NCBI GenBank assembly: GCA_017307505.1
Contig: JAFKEE010000034.1
Coordinates: 248,001 to 312,000 of the forward strand
Reading direction: 5' to 3'
Source of the DNA: Acidobacteriota bacterium
GTDB taxonomy: Bacteria > Acidobacteriota > Terriglobia > Bryobacterales > Bryobacteraceae
DNA length: 64,000 bases
Shown here: positions 15,448-24,462 of the stretch, in pieces
Layout: each line of letters begins with the position of its first letter
How positions within the stretch are numbered: position 1 is the stretch's first letter
Notes under the pieces: model-generated
Databases searched by the model: none
Told to the model about the DNA's origin: nothing
What the model saw: only the letters and a program-made list of their open reading frames with translations
Made by a program: the position numbers and the translations under genes

Positions 15448-17523
15448 TTACGCGAGCGAGGTCATCCACAGCGAGATGTTCTGGATCCAGAACAGCAGTT
15501 GCATCGTCCAACTCGTGCTCAATCGGATGTTGTAATCCGACTCCCAGCTATTGTTGGCGTAGCTGATGTCCAGCGCGTACTTGCGGCCCGGATCCACTTC
15601 CACCCAGTCGATCTCCGAACCGCGCAGGAACGTGTACTTCACCCAGCGGTACTGCCCATCCCAGGTGCGCTTCTCCGTGCCGCCGTCCTTGAAATGGATC
15701 CATACCTCCACGGGCACCGCGGCGTCGCCCAGTCGCCGCACCTTCACCGTGCACTCATACTGCTTCTTGAAGTTCTTGTTGTCGTCGTTCTTATCGTCCT
15801 GCGCCTCGGCCTCTTTCCTGGTCACCACCACACGCTTGCCGTTGCGGTCAACCGCGCCCAGCGGCGTCCGCTGCTGCCGGTTGATCACATCGCCGACGCT
15901 GTAGTCCAGCTGCCGGTTGCCGAAGAAGAACTGATCAAAGAACCAGTCCAGGTTCTGTCCCGACACCTCGTTCGCCACCTTCTGGAAGTCGCGGGCCGTG
16001 GGGTGGCGGAAGCGCCAGCGCTGATGGTAAGTCCGCATCACGCGCGCCATGGTGTCGTGCCCCAGGTGCGCCTCCAGCGTGTCCAGCGCCACGCCCGTCT
16101 TGTAGTAGGAGTTGATGCCGTAACTGGTCGAGTTGTAATACTGCCAGGCCGGGCGCAGCAGATTGTCGCCCGAGGGAAACAACAGGTATTGGGCCCGGTT
16201 CATGGAGTTGCTACGCAGGCCCGGGAATCCGAGCAGCTTCCACAGGTTCACGCCCATAAAACGCAGCGGCAGCTCGCCCATGCCGTTGAACACCTGGTCC
16301 ATCACCTTCGAGGTCGAGTAGGTGTTGAAGCCCTCGTCCAGGGGCGACTCTTCAAACTCGTTCGTCGCCACCAGCTGCATCCAGAACTGATGCCCGAACT
16401 CGTGTACGGTCACCTCTTCCAGCAGGCGGGACTCAGGCGGCAGCTTCCAGAACGTGCCCGCCGTGATGAAGGTGGGATACTCCATGCCGCCAGCGCCGGC
16501 CGCGTTGGCCGGGGGATCCACCACTGTGATGGTCTTGTAGGGATACCGGCCGTACCACAGGCCAAACCACTTCAGCGCCGCCCGCAGCGACGCGAAGTGC
16601 CGCTCCATCTGCTCGCGGTGCTCCGGTTGGACCAGCGCGATCATCTTCACGTCGCTCAGCCGCACTTCACTCTCCGGGATGCCATGCAGCTTTGCCGCCG
16701 CGGCTACCTCCTGCGGCGTGGTCTCTTTGTCGGCGAGGAACATGCGCTCCTCCCGCAGGTAGGTCGGCTGCGCGGTCCAGGCGAAATCGGTGACATCCTC
16801 CTGCTCGAAGGTGTAGGTGGTCCGGCCGCGGCTCTCGGTCCTGCTCTTCAACTCGCCGGTCGCGCCCACCACCATGGGCGAAGGCACGGTCAGCTCGATG
16901 TGATACTTTCCAAAGTTCGCGAAGAACTCGCTGTTGGCGTGAAACTGGTGGCAGTTCCAGGCGCCCGCGGTGGAGTAGCGGAAGCCCGCCGTCTCCCAGA
17001 CGCCGATCTTCGGGAACCACTGCCCGCCCAGGTAGAAATCCTTGTGGAAGCCGGTCCTCGCGAACACCATGGGCATCTTCGTCTCGAACACGATCGAGAC
17101 CTGGATCGTCTCGCCCGGCTTCACCGGCCTGGGCAGCGGCACCTCGATCACCGTCCGGTCGTCCGCGTTATTGTCATCCGGATGGACGAAGCGGATGGCG
17201 CCGGTGAGGTCCGCGTCATCCAGTTCCATCTTCCTGATGTCGATCCAGCCCCACTCGTCGCCTTTAAACTGGTCGCCCCTCAACTGGCCGCCGGACTCCC
17301 GGAAGAACGTGCTCTTCGAATTGCTGAACGCGTTCATGTAGAGGTGGAGGCGTAGTGCCGGCACCGTGTCCGGCGAATCGTTCACCCAGGTGAGCACCTC
17401 GTGTCCGGTGATGATGTGCGTCTTCGTGTCGAGCGTGGCCTTGATGTCGTAACTGGCCACTTGCCTGCTCATCGCGCCGTGAGCACAGGCCACACAGGCG
17501 AGCAGGGCGAGAACGAATCTCAT
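15448..17523 (-). CDS. M1 family zinc metallopeptidase, exported
   Basis: A 691-residue aminopeptidase-like enzyme. A signal peptide (VLALLACVACAHG) is followed by the N-terminal beta saddle and the thermolysin-like catalytic domain. The zinc site is HEFGHQFW at about residue 370 with the third ligand Glu 18 residues later in SPLDEGFN. The exopeptidase signature appears as AAGAGGMEYP just before it, the counterpart of GAMEN. A long, charged C-terminal part (KEAEAQDDKNDDNKN) is unusual. Likely role: trimming of extracellular or periplasmic peptides. GGAG lies before the start and overlaps the stop of the hydrolase upstream (2-bp gap), so the two are cotranslated. Confidence 0.9.
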   Translation of the reverse strand: MRFVLALLACVACAHGAMSRQVASYDIKATLDTKTHIITGHEVLTWVNDSPDTVPALRLHLYMNAFSNSKSTFFRESGGQLRGDQFKGDEWGWIDIRKMELDDADLTGAIRFVHPDDNNADDRTVIEVPLPRPVKPGETIQVSIVFETKMPMVFARTGFHKDFYLGGQWFPKIGVWETAGFRYSTAGAWNCHQFHANSEFFANFGKYHIELTVPSPMVVGATGELKSRTESRGRTTYTFEQEDVTDFAWTAQPTYLREERMFLADKETTPQEVAAAAKLHGIPESEVRLSDVKMIALVQPEHREQMERHFASLRAALKWFGLWYGRYPYKTITVVDPPANAAGAGGMEYPTFITAGTFWKLPPESRLLEEVTVHEFGHQFWMQLVATNEFEESPLDEGFNTYSTSKVMDQVFNGMGELPLRFMGVNLWKLLGFPGLRSNSMNRAQYLLFPSGDNLLRPAWQYYNSTSYGINSYYKTGVALDTLEAHLGHDTMARVMRTYHQRWRFRHPTARDFQKVANEVSGQNLDWFFDQFFFGNRQLDYSVGDVINRQQRTPLGAVDRNGKRVVVTRKEAEAQDDKNDDNKNFKKQYECTVKVRRLGDAAVPVEVWIHFKDGGTEKRTWDGQYRWVKYTFLRGSEIDWVEVDPGRKYALDISYANNSWESDYNIRLSTSWTMQLLFWIQNISLWMTSLA

Positions 17524-17525
17524 GA

Positions 17526-18890
17526 CTACTTCTCCAGTCCGGTATGCCGGCGAATCCAGGTGGTCATCGTCTCCAGAAAGACGGGCGCCAGCGTCTCGTC
17601 GATCTGTCCGTACTCCTGCACCAGGCCCGACTTCGCGGTCTGGAACAGGTGGTTGAGACCGGGCAGGCGGACGATGCGGAAGTCCTTGTTGCCGCCTTTC
17701 TTGAGGGCGGCCTCAATGGGCGGCAGGTTCTGGTCGGCGATCACCTGCAGGTCCTTCTCCCCATTCAGCACCAGCACGGGGCAGTGCAGCTTCTCCAGCG
17801 CCGGCACGGGATCGTAGAAGACGAACTCGCGCATCCAGGGCGAGCCGATGCTGCGGGCCTGCGCCTCCGCTCCGGGCACACCGGCCAGCAACTCCTTTAG
17901 CCGTGTCTGGATCGCCTGCTCGTCCTTCTCCTCGCGCAGGATGGCGAAGATCTTCTTCTGCATCTCCGTGTTCTGCTCGATGACTTCCTTCGGGGCGCCG
18001 GCAGCCTCGTTCATGCGCGCCGCCTGCAGGAACATGACCTCCATGCCCGGCACGCCGGTGCCCGCCATCATCACGACAAAGGACACCTCGGGCCGGCGGG
18101 CCGCCACCATCGGAGCGATCACGCCGCCTTCGCTGTGGCCGGCCAGGCCGATTTTGGCGGCGTCGATCTCTGGCCGCTTGCGCAGGTAGTCGAAAGCGCC
18201 TTCCGCATCCTTCGAAAAATCGGTTGTCGTCGAACCGGAAAACTTCCCGGTGGACTTGCCGGTGCCGCGGTCGTCATAGCGCAGGACCGCCAGGCCATGC
18301 CTCGTCAGGTAATCCGACAGCACCAGGAAGGGCCTGTGGCCCATCAGCGCTTCGTCGCGATCCTGCGGACCGGAACCCGTGATGAGCACCACCGCCGGAA
18401 ACGGACCCTTGCCCTCCGGCCGGGTGAGCGTTCCGGCCATCGTCACGCCCTCCGCCTTGCTGGGGAAGGTGACGTCTTCACTCTGATAGGGCAACGGCGG
18501 CTTGGGATCCTGCGGGCGGCCGGTGGCTGCCGCGGTCATGCGCTTCAGCGTAATTACCTGATCCTTGCCCTGTTTGAAGACGCCCATAATCTCGTCGCCG
18601 GATGCTTGCATCTTGCCTTCAAAGCTGGCTTTGATCGCCGGCATCTCCCAGTGAAAGGCGCCGTCGTTGAAGGTCACGGAGCTCAGAGGCAGGCCGAACG
18701 CGCCCTGCTCGGGCACATCCATCTTCGCGCCCAGCGAGCCGTCAGCCGACTTCGTGACATGCACCCGCAGACGGACCGTCCCGCGTCCGGTGTCGACGGG
18801 CCCTTCCCAACTGCCTTCGATGCCCGGCTTCTGTCCCACCGCCAGCAGGCAGGTGAAGACTATCAGAGCCGCAAGTCGGAAGAGACACAT
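17526..18890 (-). CDS. Exported alpha/beta hydrolase (prolyl-oligopeptidase-like fold)
   Basis: A 454-residue protein with a signal peptide (LAALIVFTCLLAVG). Residues about 22-130 form a small beta-rich domain found in front of many acidobacterial hydrolases (GSWEGPVDTGRGTVRLRV). The alpha/beta domain follows from about 150: the oxyanion strand VVLITGSGPQDRDE, nucleophile Ser in GHSEGGVIAP, Asp in LVLNGEKDLQV and His in LPGLNHLFQ. The QDRDE segment and the LxGxGxxDRDE style place it with the YqiA/DUF3887-like esterase or peptidase group. Substrate unknown. First gene of the run that continues with the M1 peptidase; the 64 bp in front are shared with the divergent DUF1549 gene. Confidence 0.85.
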   Translation of the reverse strand: MCLFRLAALIVFTCLLAVGQKPGIEGSWEGPVDTGRGTVRLRVHVTKSADGSLGAKMDVPEQGAFGLPLSSVTFNDGAFHWEMPAIKASFEGKMQASGDEIMGVFKQGKDQVITLKRMTAAATGRPQDPKPPLPYQSEDVTFPSKAEGVTMAGTLTRPEGKGPFPAVVLITGSGPQDRDEALMGHRPFLVLSDYLTRHGLAVLRYDDRGTGKSTGKFSGSTTTDFSKDAEGAFDYLRKRPEIDAAKIGLAGHSEGGVIAPMVAARRPEVSFVVMMAGTGVPGMEVMFLQAARMNEAAGAPKEVIEQNTEMQKKIFAILREEKDEQAIQTRLKELLAGVPGAEAQARSIGSPWMREFVFYDPVPALEKLHCPVLVLNGEKDLQVIADQNLPPIEAALKKGGNKDFRIVRLPGLNHLFQTAKSGLVQEYGQIDETLAPVFLETMTTWIRRHTGLEK

Positions 18891-18935
18891 GAAGTCATCA
18901 TAGCCTTGAGCAGGGCCTGACCTTCAACCTGTCTG

Positions 18936-18945
18936 GGTATAGAAT
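18936..18945 (+). promoter_or_regulatory. Possible -10 element in the divergent promoter region
   Basis: The 64 bp between the divergent hydrolase and DUF1549 genes contain TATAGAAT, a good -10 for the rightward gene, about 12 bases before its ATG. TTGAGC 30 bp upstream is a poor -35. If real, the leader is very short, so this may be a leaderless or near-leaderless transcript. Confidence 0.3.
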
Positions 18946-18954
18946 ACAGAGCAT

Positions 18955-21474
18955 ATGAGGGGCGCCCGTATTGTATGGGCCGCCATTGTGGCGGCCGGTG
19001 CTACGTCTGCACAGACGAAGCCCGATTTCCCGGCGGATATTCAGCCTATCTTCGCCCGCAAGTGCCTGATGTGCCACAACGGCAAGACGGCGCAGAACGG
19101 CGTTAGGCTGGACGACGGCGACGCGGCCATGGCCGGGGGCTACTCGGGTCCCATTATCGTGGCCGGAAAGAGCAGTGAATCCAAGCTCTTCCAGCGCATC
19201 ACCAGCACCAAGAAGGGCTTCATGATGCCGCCCGTCGGCGCTCCGCTCACCGAAGCGGAAATCGCCTCGGTGAAAGCCTGGATCGACGCCGGCGCCACCT
19301 GGCCGCGCGCGACCAAGAGCGCGAAAGCAGCGAAGCCCACCCACTGGGCCTACCAGCCGATCCGGCATCCCGAAGCTCCGGACGTCCGCAACAAGAGCTG
19401 GGCCCGCAATCCGATCGATAGCTTTATTCTGGCGCGGCTGGAGGCCGAGAACCTGGCTCCCTCCCCCGAAGCTTCCAAGACCAGGCTGCTGCGCCGCGTT
19501 TCGCTCGACCTCACCGGCCTGCCGCCGACGCCCGACGAAGTGAAAGCGTTCCTGGCCGACAACCGTCCCGACGCCTACGAGCGCCAGGTGGACCGCCTGC
19601 TCGCCTCCTCTCACTATGGAGAGGAACGCGCGAAGCACTGGCTCGACCTCGCCCGCTATGCCGACAGCGACGGCTATGAAAAAGATGTGGTCCGGCCTTA
19701 CGCCTGGCGCTGGCGCAACTACGTGATCGACTCCTACAACCGCGACACGCCGTTCGACCAGTTCACCATCGAGCAACTGGCCGGCGACCTGCTGCCCCGC
19801 GCGCAGACCGAGCAACTGGTGGCCACCGGCTTCCAGCGCAACTCGCTCACCAATCGCGAGGGCGGCGTCGATCGCAAGGAAAACCGCTTCGACCAGCTCA
19901 TCAACCGGACCAATACGGCCAGCACTGTCTGGCTGGGCCTGACCATGGGCTGCGCTCAGTGTCACGACCACAAGTACGACGCGATCAGCCAGAAAGAATA
20001 TTACTCGATGTTCGCGTTCTTCAACCGCTCGGACGAAGTCGACATCGATGCGCCCATGCCGGGTGAGATGGGTCCCTGGATGCGCTCCCGGCCCGCCTAT
20101 CTGGAAGAGGTCGCGTCGCTGAAGAAGCTCTACGACGTCGACGAGCTGCAGACCGAGTGGGAAAACCACATGCGGGCCGCCATGGACAACCCCGGCAAAG
20201 ATCTGGAGTGGGACTTCGCGCTTTCCGCCGTCATCACCATGTTTGACCGCTTCCAGGAGATCCTCAAGACGCCGCCTGACCAGCGCAGCGAGCGCGATGC
20301 CGATGCCCTGTTCCACTGGTTCATCGCCAATACGGGACCGCTGAAGGACCGCGACCGCGACCGCCTGATGGGCATCCGCGATCTGCGCCGCCGCATCGCC
20401 CGTCTGGATGAACGGCAGCCCAAGCTGACCGAGGCGAACATCATGGCCGAGCTGTCCGCGCCGCAGGCCACGCACGTTGCCATCAAGGGCGACTACCGTT
20501 CGCCCGGCGTCGAAGTTCAGCCCGGCACCCTCGCCGCCCTGCCACCCCTGCCGGCCGATGCCCCGAAGAACCGCCTGACCCTCGCCCGCTGGCTGGTGTC
20601 CAAAGAGAATCCGCTCACCGCGCGCGTTACGGTGAATCGCCTGTGGCAGGAGATGTTTGGCCGCGGTCTCGTCAAGACTTCAGAGGACTTCGGCACGCAG
20701 GGCGACAAACCCTCCCATCCGGAACTGCTCGACTGGCTGGCCAGCGACTTCCGTGACAACGGCTGGAGTGTGAAGCACACGCTGCGCACCATCGTCACCT
20801 CCGCCGTTTACCGCCAGAGCTCGCGCGTCCGGCCCGAGCTGAAAGAGAAGGATCCCGAGAACGTTCTGCTGGCCAGGCAGTCGCGGGTCCGGCTGGAAGC
20901 GGAAAGCATTCGCGACTCCGCCCTGGCGGCCAGCGGTCTGCTGAACCCCGACATCGGCGGGCCCAGCGTGCATCCGCCGCAGCCCAAGGGCGTGGCCGAA
21001 CTCGGCTATGCCGGCAGCGTGAAATGGGTGAATGACGAGGACGCGAAGCGCTACCGTCGCGGCCTCTACATCCACTTCCAGCGCACAACCCCCTACCCGA
21101 TGCTGATGAACTTCGACCGGCCGGACTCGAACGTCGCGTGCTCGCGCCGCCGCCAGTCGAACTCGCCGCTGCAGGCGCTGAACCTGATGAACGATCCTGT
21201 GTTCTACGAAGCCGCCCAGGCGCTGGCCCTGCGCGTGAACCAGGAGGCGCAGCCCGAGAAGCGCATCGACTATCTGTTCGAACTCGCGCTGGGCCGCGAC
21301 CCCTCCGCCCGCGAACGCGAGCGCGTCCAGAAGCTGGTCGACCAGCAGGCCACGTCGCTGGCCCAGGACAAGCCGCAGGCCGCCGCCCTGCTGCCATTAA
21401 AACCGCAGAATGCCGCCTGGACCACAGCCGCCCGGGCCGTGCTGAATCTCGAAGAGTTCATAACCAGGGAGTAG
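18955..21474 (+). CDS. PSCyt1-DUF1549-DUF1553 exported cytochrome-type protein
   Basis: An 839-residue protein of the kind abundant in Planctomycetes, Verrucomicrobia and Acidobacteria. A signal peptide ends near TSAQ. An N-terminal cytochrome-c-like domain carries CLMCH at 37-41 (haem attachment), then DUF1549 (about 135-340, with a second CAQCH motif late in the domain) and DUF1553 (about 530-800, ending in the SNSPLQALNLMNDPVFYEAA block). These proteins are paired with DUF1501 sulfatase-like partners and are suspected to act on complex, often sulfated, carbohydrates, but the chemistry is undefined. The partner gene follows after 5 bp, so they form an operon. Confidence 0.92.
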   Translation: MRGARIVWAAIVAAGATSAQTKPDFPADIQPIFARKCLMCHNGKTAQNGVRLDDGDAAMAGGYSGPIIVAGKSSESKLFQRITSTKKGFMMPPVGAPLTEAEIASVKAWIDAGATWPRATKSAKAAKPTHWAYQPIRHPEAPDVRNKSWARNPIDSFILARLEAENLAPSPEASKTRLLRRVSLDLTGLPPTPDEVKAFLADNRPDAYERQVDRLLASSHYGEERAKHWLDLARYADSDGYEKDVVRPYAWRWRNYVIDSYNRDTPFDQFTIEQLAGDLLPRAQTEQLVATGFQRNSLTNREGGVDRKENRFDQLINRTNTASTVWLGLTMGCAQCHDHKYDAISQKEYYSMFAFFNRSDEVDIDAPMPGEMGPWMRSRPAYLEEVASLKKLYDVDELQTEWENHMRAAMDNPGKDLEWDFALSAVITMFDRFQEILKTPPDQRSERDADALFHWFIANTGPLKDRDRDRLMGIRDLRRRIARLDERQPKLTEANIMAELSAPQATHVAIKGDYRSPGVEVQPGTLAALPPLPADAPKNRLTLARWLVSKENPLTARVTVNRLWQEMFGRGLVKTSEDFGTQGDKPSHPELLDWLASDFRDNGWSVKHTLRTIVTSAVYRQSSRVRPELKEKDPENVLLARQSRVRLEAESIRDSALAASGLLNPDIGGPSVHPPQPKGVAELGYAGSVKWVNDEDAKRYRRGLYIHFQRTTPYPMLMNFDRPDSNVACSRRRQSNSPLQALNLMNDPVFYEAAQALALRVNQEAQPEKRIDYLFELALGRDPSARERERVQKLVDQQATSLAQDKPQAAALLPLKPQNAAWTTAARAVLNLEEFITRE

Positions 21475-21479
21475 CCACC

Positions 21480-22922
21480 ATGATTCGCGACGAAAACGAT
21501 TTTCGAGCCCTGCGCGACCGCCGGCGCTTCCTGCGTGAAGTCGGCTGCGGTATTGGCACGATGGGCCTGGCCCACTTGCTGGGCATGGAAGGCCGCGCGG
21601 CCTCTGGTCCGGCCGACAACCCGCTGCTGCCCAAACTGCCCCCGCTGCCCGCCAAAGCCAAGAACGTGATCTTCATGTTCATGGAAGGCGCGCCCAGCCA
21701 GATGGATCTCTTCGATCCCAAGCCGGGCCTGCAGAAGATCAGCGGACAGACCCTGCCGGAGTCGCTCACCTCGCAGCTCCGCCTGGCGTTCATCAAGAAG
21801 GACGCCAAGGTGCTGGCCAGTCCCCGCACGTTCAAACCGTACGGGCAGTCGGGCATCGAATACTCCGACTACATCCCGAACATCGCCTCCTGCGCCGACG
21901 ACATCTGCCTGGTGCGGTCGATGTACACCGACGCGTTCAACCACCATCCGGGCCAGTTGCTGCTGTTCACGGGTTCCATCCAGATCGGCCGGCCGACCAT
22001 CGGCGCGTGGTCGCTGTACGGGCTGGGGAGTGAGTCGAAGAACCTGCCGGGGTTCGTCGTGCTGACCTCGGGCGTGGGCACCAGCGGCGGGGCCTCCAAT
22101 TTCTCCAGCGGCTTCCTGCCATCCCATTTTCAGGGCACCCTGCTGCGGAACTCCGGCGATCCGGTGCTGTATCTGTCGAACCCGGAAGGGGTGGCGACTC
22201 AGACCCAGCGCGCCACGCTGGACGCCATCCGCGACCTGAACCAGGAGCATATGGAAGAGACCGGCGATCCGGAAATCGCTTCGCGCATCGCCAGCTACGA
22301 GTTGGGTTACCGCATGCAGAGCGCCGCGCCGGAAATGGCCGATCTCTCCAAGGAGCCGGCCCATATCCGGGAGATGTACGGCATCGACGATCCCAAGACC
22401 AAACAGTTCGGCACCAACTGCCTGATGGCCCGGCGCTTAGTCGAGCGCGGCGTCCGCTTCGTGCTGATGATGCACGCTTCGTGGGATCAGCACACCTACC
22501 TGAACCGGGACCTCAAGAAGAACTGCGACATCTCCGACAAGCCCACGGCCGCCCTGATCAAGGACCTGAAGCAGCGCGGGCTGCTGGACTCTACGCTCAT
22601 CGTGTGGGGCGGGGAATTCGGGCGCACGCCGATGGTGGAGATCCGCAACACCCAGGACCCGGAGAACGCCGGCCGCGACCATCATCCGCTGGCCTACTCC
22701 ATGTTCCTCGCAGGCGGCGGCATCAAGGGCGGGCAGGTGATCGGCAAGACCGACGACATCGGCTTCAACATCGTGGAGGACAAAGTCCATGTCCACGACC
22801 TGCAGGCGACGATCCTGAACCGCCTGGGCTTCGACCACACCAAACTCACCTTCCGCCACATGGGCCGCGACTTCCGGCTCACCGACGTCGAGGGCGAGGT
22901 GGTAAAGAAGATGCTGGTGTAA
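21480..22922 (+). CDS. DUF1501 family exported protein (alkaline-phosphatase superfamily)
   Basis: A 480-residue protein with a Tat-type leader, DRRRFLREVGCGIGTMGLAHLLG. The fold is related to alkaline phosphatases and sulfatases: NVIFMFMEGAPSQMDLFDPK near residue 62 corresponds to the first metal-binding strand, WGGEFGRTP to a core metal-binding block, and NAGRDHHPLAYSMFLAGGG to the late His pair. It is the standard partner of DUF1549/1553 proteins and lies directly after one. The Tat signal implies export in a folded, cofactor-loaded state. Substrate not known. Transcription probably ends at the hairpin at 22951. Confidence 0.92.
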   Translation: MIRDENDFRALRDRRRFLREVGCGIGTMGLAHLLGMEGRAASGPADNPLLPKLPPLPAKAKNVIFMFMEGAPSQMDLFDPKPGLQKISGQTLPESLTSQLRLAFIKKDAKVLASPRTFKPYGQSGIEYSDYIPNIASCADDICLVRSMYTDAFNHHPGQLLLFTGSIQIGRPTIGAWSLYGLGSESKNLPGFVVLTSGVGTSGGASNFSSGFLPSHFQGTLLRNSGDPVLYLSNPEGVATQTQRATLDAIRDLNQEHMEETGDPEIASRIASYELGYRMQSAAPEMADLSKEPAHIREMYGIDDPKTKQFGTNCLMARRLVERGVRFVLMMHASWDQHTYLNRDLKKNCDISDKPTAALIKDLKQRGLLDSTLIVWGGEFGRTPMVEIRNTQDPENAGRDHHPLAYSMFLAGGGIKGGQVIGKTDDIGFNIVEDKVHVHDLQATILNRLGFDHTKLTFRHMGRDFRLTDVEGEVVKKMLV

Positions 22923-22950
22923 CAGCCGGCCCACTATCCCACTGGAAATG

Positions 22951-22980
22951 CAGGTGCGTAGGCGCCTGTAAAGATTTTTT
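22951..22980 (+). terminator. Probable terminator of the DUF1549-DUF1501 operon
   Basis: CAGGTGC (22951-22957) pairs with GCGCCTG (22962-22968), with one G-T pair and a GTAG loop, followed by TAAAGATTTTTT. It begins 29 bp after the DUF1501 stop. Confidence 0.65.
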
Positions 22981-23048
22981 CATGGGCCCTGATCTCTTTC
23001 TGAATTGGAACGCGCATATCTAAGTGAGCGTCAAGAGGGAGTAAGGGA

Positions 23049-23150
23049 ATGAGCACCATGAAAGAGATGATTCGGGACCTCGTGATTGTCTCGGCCATCG
23101 GCGGATTGCTGAGTGGCTGGGTCATCTCCAAGGTTCTGGGGCTGGGCTAA
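23049..23150 (+). CDS. 33-residue single-span membrane peptide
   Basis: A very small gene encoding MSTMKEMIRD followed by a hydrophobic segment (LVIVSAIGGLLSGWVISKVL) and GLG. A purine-rich ribosome site (AGGGAGTAAGGGA) ends directly at the ATG. The charge pattern (Lys, Glu, Arg, Asp before the helix, Lys near its end) and the small-xxx-small pattern GGLLSG fit one transmembrane helix that could pack against a partner. It stands alone between the operon terminator at 22951 and the convergent DUF6265-like gene, whose last four bases it overlaps. No homologue is recognised. It could be a regulatory membrane peptide or a toxin of the type I kind, but no antisense RNA gene is evident. Confidence 0.55.
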   Translation: MSTMKEMIRDLVIVSAIGGLLSGWVISKVLGLG

Positions 23151-23599
23151 CGGGCTTCGCAGCGGGCGCGCTGCATCGGGAAGTCGACGGCCTGTTCTTT
23201 ACCGTTCCGGGAGCCTTCGATCCGTGCAAACAGGCCATCGGAAGTACGGCGGTACAGAATCCGCTGGGGGAAATCGTGGGCCAGGTTCTCAAACACCACT
23301 TCATCCCCGGACTGCTTGATGAGAGTAAACGCGACCGGCGCCTGCGTGGAGCCGATGCGCGGCGTGTAAGTGATCACACCCTGTCTGGTTTCGATCCGCA
23401 TGAATTCGTGAAACACGGTCTTGTCCTGCTTCACGGTGCGCGATAACCCCAACAACATTCCGCCCACGGGCGTGCTCCATTGCTCGTCGACCCGGACCGG
23501 GCCGCTCTGCGAGGTCCAGCAGCCGGCCATCCAGTCGAGTTGATTCGCGTCGGCTCCGAAGAGGGCGGCGGGCAACAGCAGCAGCAACAGTTTTCGCAT
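23147..23599 (-). CDS. DUF6265-like exported protein
   Basis: A 150-residue protein. A leucine-rich signal peptide (KLLLLLLPAALFGAD) is followed by a lipocalin-like fold of the DUF6265 type: LDWMAGCWTSQSG at the start, DEQWSTPVGGMLLGLSRTV, then FHEFMRIE, TLIKQSGDEVVFENLAHDFPQRILYRR and the final FPMQRARC. Family members are widespread small secreted proteins of unknown ligand. The start is uncertain: the ATG at 23599 begins the signal peptide, but the ATG at 23623 is in frame and would add eight residues; neither has a strong ribosome site. It lies 53 bp downstream of the AraC-type regulator. Confidence 0.75.
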   Translation of the reverse strand: MRKLLLLLLPAALFGADANQLDWMAGCWTSQSGPVRVDEQWSTPVGGMLLGLSRTVKQDKTVFHEFMRIETRQGVITYTPRIGSTQAPVAFTLIKQSGDEVVFENLAHDFPQRILYRRTSDGLFARIEGSRNGKEQAVDFPMQRARCEAR

Positions 23600-23652
23600 A
23601 AGCAGTAGTCTAGCGGTCCGCATGCGGGCCGCATTGGAAAAATGCGACAAGT

Positions 23653-24435
23653 TTAGCGGTCCGGCCGGGCCAGATGTTCTCCCATACCCGGGAGACTCTC
23701 CACCAGCCGGGCAGGAGGCGCGCCCGCCAGGGACAGGTAATCGCTGTTCATGTGGGCCTGGTCGAAGTAACCCGCTTCGGCCGCGATGCGCGCCCAGTTC
23801 CACACCGGATGCAGCCGCCGCAAGTGCAGGCTGTGCTGCATCCGGCGGATCCGGGTCCAGCTCTTTGGCCCCAAACCAACCTGAGCCTGGAACAGCCGCT
23901 CCAAGTGACGGCGGCTGCAGCCGGCCTGCCGGGCCCTCTCCTCCACCGGCAGGCGGGGCTGCCGGAGCGCCGCTTCCACCACCAGAGCGGCCGGTTTGCG
24001 AAGGAGCCCTCTCAGGAAGCGGTCCGCCACCGCAATCCGCTCCACTATGCCCACCGCATTGCCGAGTTCCTCGCCGAACCGGGCGCCCCAGACATCGGCC
24101 AGCGGCAGGATCCGGCCTGTCGTTTCGGCCTGATGCCAGCCGGTGAGCATCCAGGCGCCAGCCGGCCGGAAGCGGATGCCGAAGACGCTGAGCCGCCGGG
24201 CCGGTTGAATGAGAACCGTCGATTCCATCTGGCCGATCCAGAGTCCGCGGGGTTGGCTGGCGGCCGATCCATCGGTCAGCAGCCGCTGCGGCGGATCGGC
24301 GAGGTGGAACACCGCTTCGCCGTGGCCGTCGGGCAGGATGGGCTGCACGGACCCGTCGCCGGAGCCTTCCAGGCTCCAGTAGCAGTCCACGGCGGCGGCC
24401 AGAGCGAGGCTTGGCTGGTGCTCCTCGTAGCGCAT
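23653..24435 (-). CDS. AraC-family transcriptional regulator with DUF6597-type N-terminus
   Basis: A 260-residue regulator. The N-terminal half has the DUF6597 pattern (LAAAVDCYWSLEG, ILPDGHGEAVFHLADP, VFGIRFRPAGAWMLTG), a jelly-roll sensor domain. The C-terminal AraC helix-turn-helix covers about 160-250: ERARQAGCSRRHLERLFQAQ is the first helix pair, then GLGPKSWTRIRRMQHSL and IAAEAGYFDQAHMNSDY the second. The ligand is unknown. It likely controls neighbouring genes, of which the DUF6265-like gene is the nearest on the same strand. Confidence 0.88.
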   Translation of the reverse strand: MRYEEHQPSLALAAAVDCYWSLEGSGDGSVQPILPDGHGEAVFHLADPPQRLLTDGSAASQPRGLWIGQMESTVLIQPARRLSVFGIRFRPAGAWMLTGWHQAETTGRILPLADVWGARFGEELGNAVGIVERIAVADRFLRGLLRKPAALVVEAALRQPRLPVEERARQAGCSRRHLERLFQAQVGLGPKSWTRIRRMQHSLHLRRLHPVWNWARIAAEAGYFDQAHMNSDYLSLAGAPPARLVESLPGMGEHLARPDR

Positions 24436-24462
24436 CCATTGAATAGTAACCGGAAAATTGCG

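Noticed and set aside
23600-24439. Extension of the DUF6265-like gene to 24439
   Set aside because: The extra 280 codons are an out-of-frame shadow of the AraC-type regulator.
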